Part shown: positions 63,726 through 64,000 of the stretch, one piece after another
How the letters are laid out: each line of letters begins with the position of its first letter
How positions within the stretch are numbered: the first letter of the stretch is position 1
Assembly (NCBI RefSeq): GCF_002251085.2
Contig: NZ_NOJZ02000007.1
Coordinates: 1-64,000, forward strand
Origin: Romboutsia maritimum
GTDB taxonomy: Bacteria; Bacillota; Clostridia; Peptostreptococcales; Peptostreptococcaceae
Length of the DNA: 64,000 nt
Direction of reading: 5' to 3'
The notes under the pieces: model-generated
Seen by the model: the letters and a program-made list of their open reading frames with translations, nothing else
Databases searched by the model: none
Told to the model about the DNA's origin: nothing
Position numbers and translations under genes: made by a program

Positions 63726-64000
63726 CCTCTCTAATCTTTTTCTTATACTTTCTTAGCCCATATATCCTGCAACTAAATACATTTATAATTGAAATTATAT
63801 CTTGAACTAACTCTTCTTGTGGAGAAAGACTTTCATTATTAACAACTATTATATTTACATTAAATTTAGCTAAGAATCTTTCAAACCACTCATAACCAAA
63901 TCGAATAAATCTATCTTTATGAGTTACGATAATAGTATTTACTTCATTAGTCATACAGCTATCAATTAATTTATTCCATTTTTTACGGTTATAATTCAAC
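63688..64000 (-). CDS. tnpA: IS607-family serine recombinase TnpA, C-terminal part
   Basis: The 3' part (about 104 codons) of a serine-recombinase transposase; the 5' part with the MerR-like DNA-binding domain and most of the catalytic domain lies beyond the window. IIVTHKDRFIRFGYEWFERFLA and LSPQEELVQDIISIINVFSCRIYGLRKYKKKI are the typical IS607 C-terminal sequences. It catalyses transposition of the element with little target specificity. It overlaps the start of tnpB. Confidence 0.88.
   Translation of the reverse strand, partial: LNYNRKKWNKLIDSCMTNEVNTIIVTHKDRFIRFGYEWFERFLAKFNVNIIVVNNESLSPQEELVQDIISIINVFSCRIYGLRKYKKKIREDEEVEKSIQDRN

Larger units (their letters stand above)
62427..64000 (-). 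mobile_element. IS607-type insertion sequence, incomplete in the window
   Basis: A tnpA serine recombinase gene (cut by the window edge) and an intact tnpB overlap and are followed by a conserved-looking 3' end. The last structured element is a hairpin TTCTG/CAGAA flanked by GAG/CTC (62427-62453), which I take as the element boundary. The other end is beyond the window. Confidence 0.75.

Overview
The window is very AT-rich DNA from a low-GC Gram-positive anaerobe. The evidence is a tyrosine T-box leader, a SAM-I riboswitch, a Feo iron system, a reverse-type rubrerythrin, a BceRS/BceAB-type module, a Spo0A-type box, WalR-type boxes and strong AGGAGG ribosome binding sites. An endospore-forming Clostridia member, most likely of the Peptostreptococcaceae (Clostridioides/Paeniclostridium/Paraclostridium neighbourhood), fits best. 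That placement is an inference from protein style, not a database result. No rRNA, tRNA, CRISPR array or prophage was seen.

Layout. 1-930: the start of a truncated leftward gene, a MerR-type promoter, and the 3' remnant of a TraX-like gene. 912-8639: a peptide-antibiotic sensing and export module (BceB/BceA-like ABC pair, divergent response regulator and intramembrane-sensing kinase) followed by a MacA/MacB-like three-gene exporter. 8.7-20 kb: reverse rubrerythrin, Fe-S protein plus class V aminotransferase, small basic protein, EamA transporter, membrane-anchored polysaccharide deacetylase, TetR, an orphan microcompartment shell protein, tyrS with its T-box, a DUF2232 membrane protein, GNAT and LysR. 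19.5-25 kb: murE (apparently starting at AUA), a gap with one strong and one weaker small-RNA candidate, a DtxR/MntR-type regulator, and feoA-feoB. 25-37 kb: glycosyltransferase, two-gene chromate transporter, tandem dynamin-like GTPases, MATE pump, an iron-siderophore/heme-type ABC transporter behind a Fur-like box, a short sigma-70 factor, another small-RNA candidate, and an HsdR_N-like protein with a His/Cys-rich tail. 37-46 kb: secreted CAP-domain and DUF1002 proteins, each preceded by a WalR-type box, an unidentified two-gene unit, D-serine ammonia-lyase with a divergent XRE-cupin regulator, a BFD-type Fe-S protein and a chemoreceptor. 46-62 kb: SGNH hydrolase, DHHW and MBOAT genes for surface acylation, a Fur-box-driven small-RNA candidate, an ABC exporter, SulP transporter, proC, 3-methyladenine glycosylase, a large orphan histidine kinase, metNIQ under a SAM riboswitch, and two lipoproteins. 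62.4-64 kb: an IS607-type element (tnpB complete, tnpA running off the end).

Themes. Iron recurs: Feo with a DtxR-type operator, a siderophore-type ABC transporter with a Fur-like box, and a short noncoding transcript whose promoter is overlapped by a 13/15 Fur box and which shows a CCCC loop before a perfect terminator. Cell-envelope functions also recur: murE, deacetylase, CAP, DUF1002, MBOAT/DHHW/SGNH and the Bce module.

The most unusual points are the Fur-type small-RNA candidate (49753-49888), the apparent AUA start of murE (21036), and a 12-14 bp hairpin between the ribosome binding site and AUG of the MBOAT gene that would set an otherwise distant Shine-Dalgarno at normal spacing (49552-49597). 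All functional statements are read from sequence and family knowledge; no search or folding program was run.
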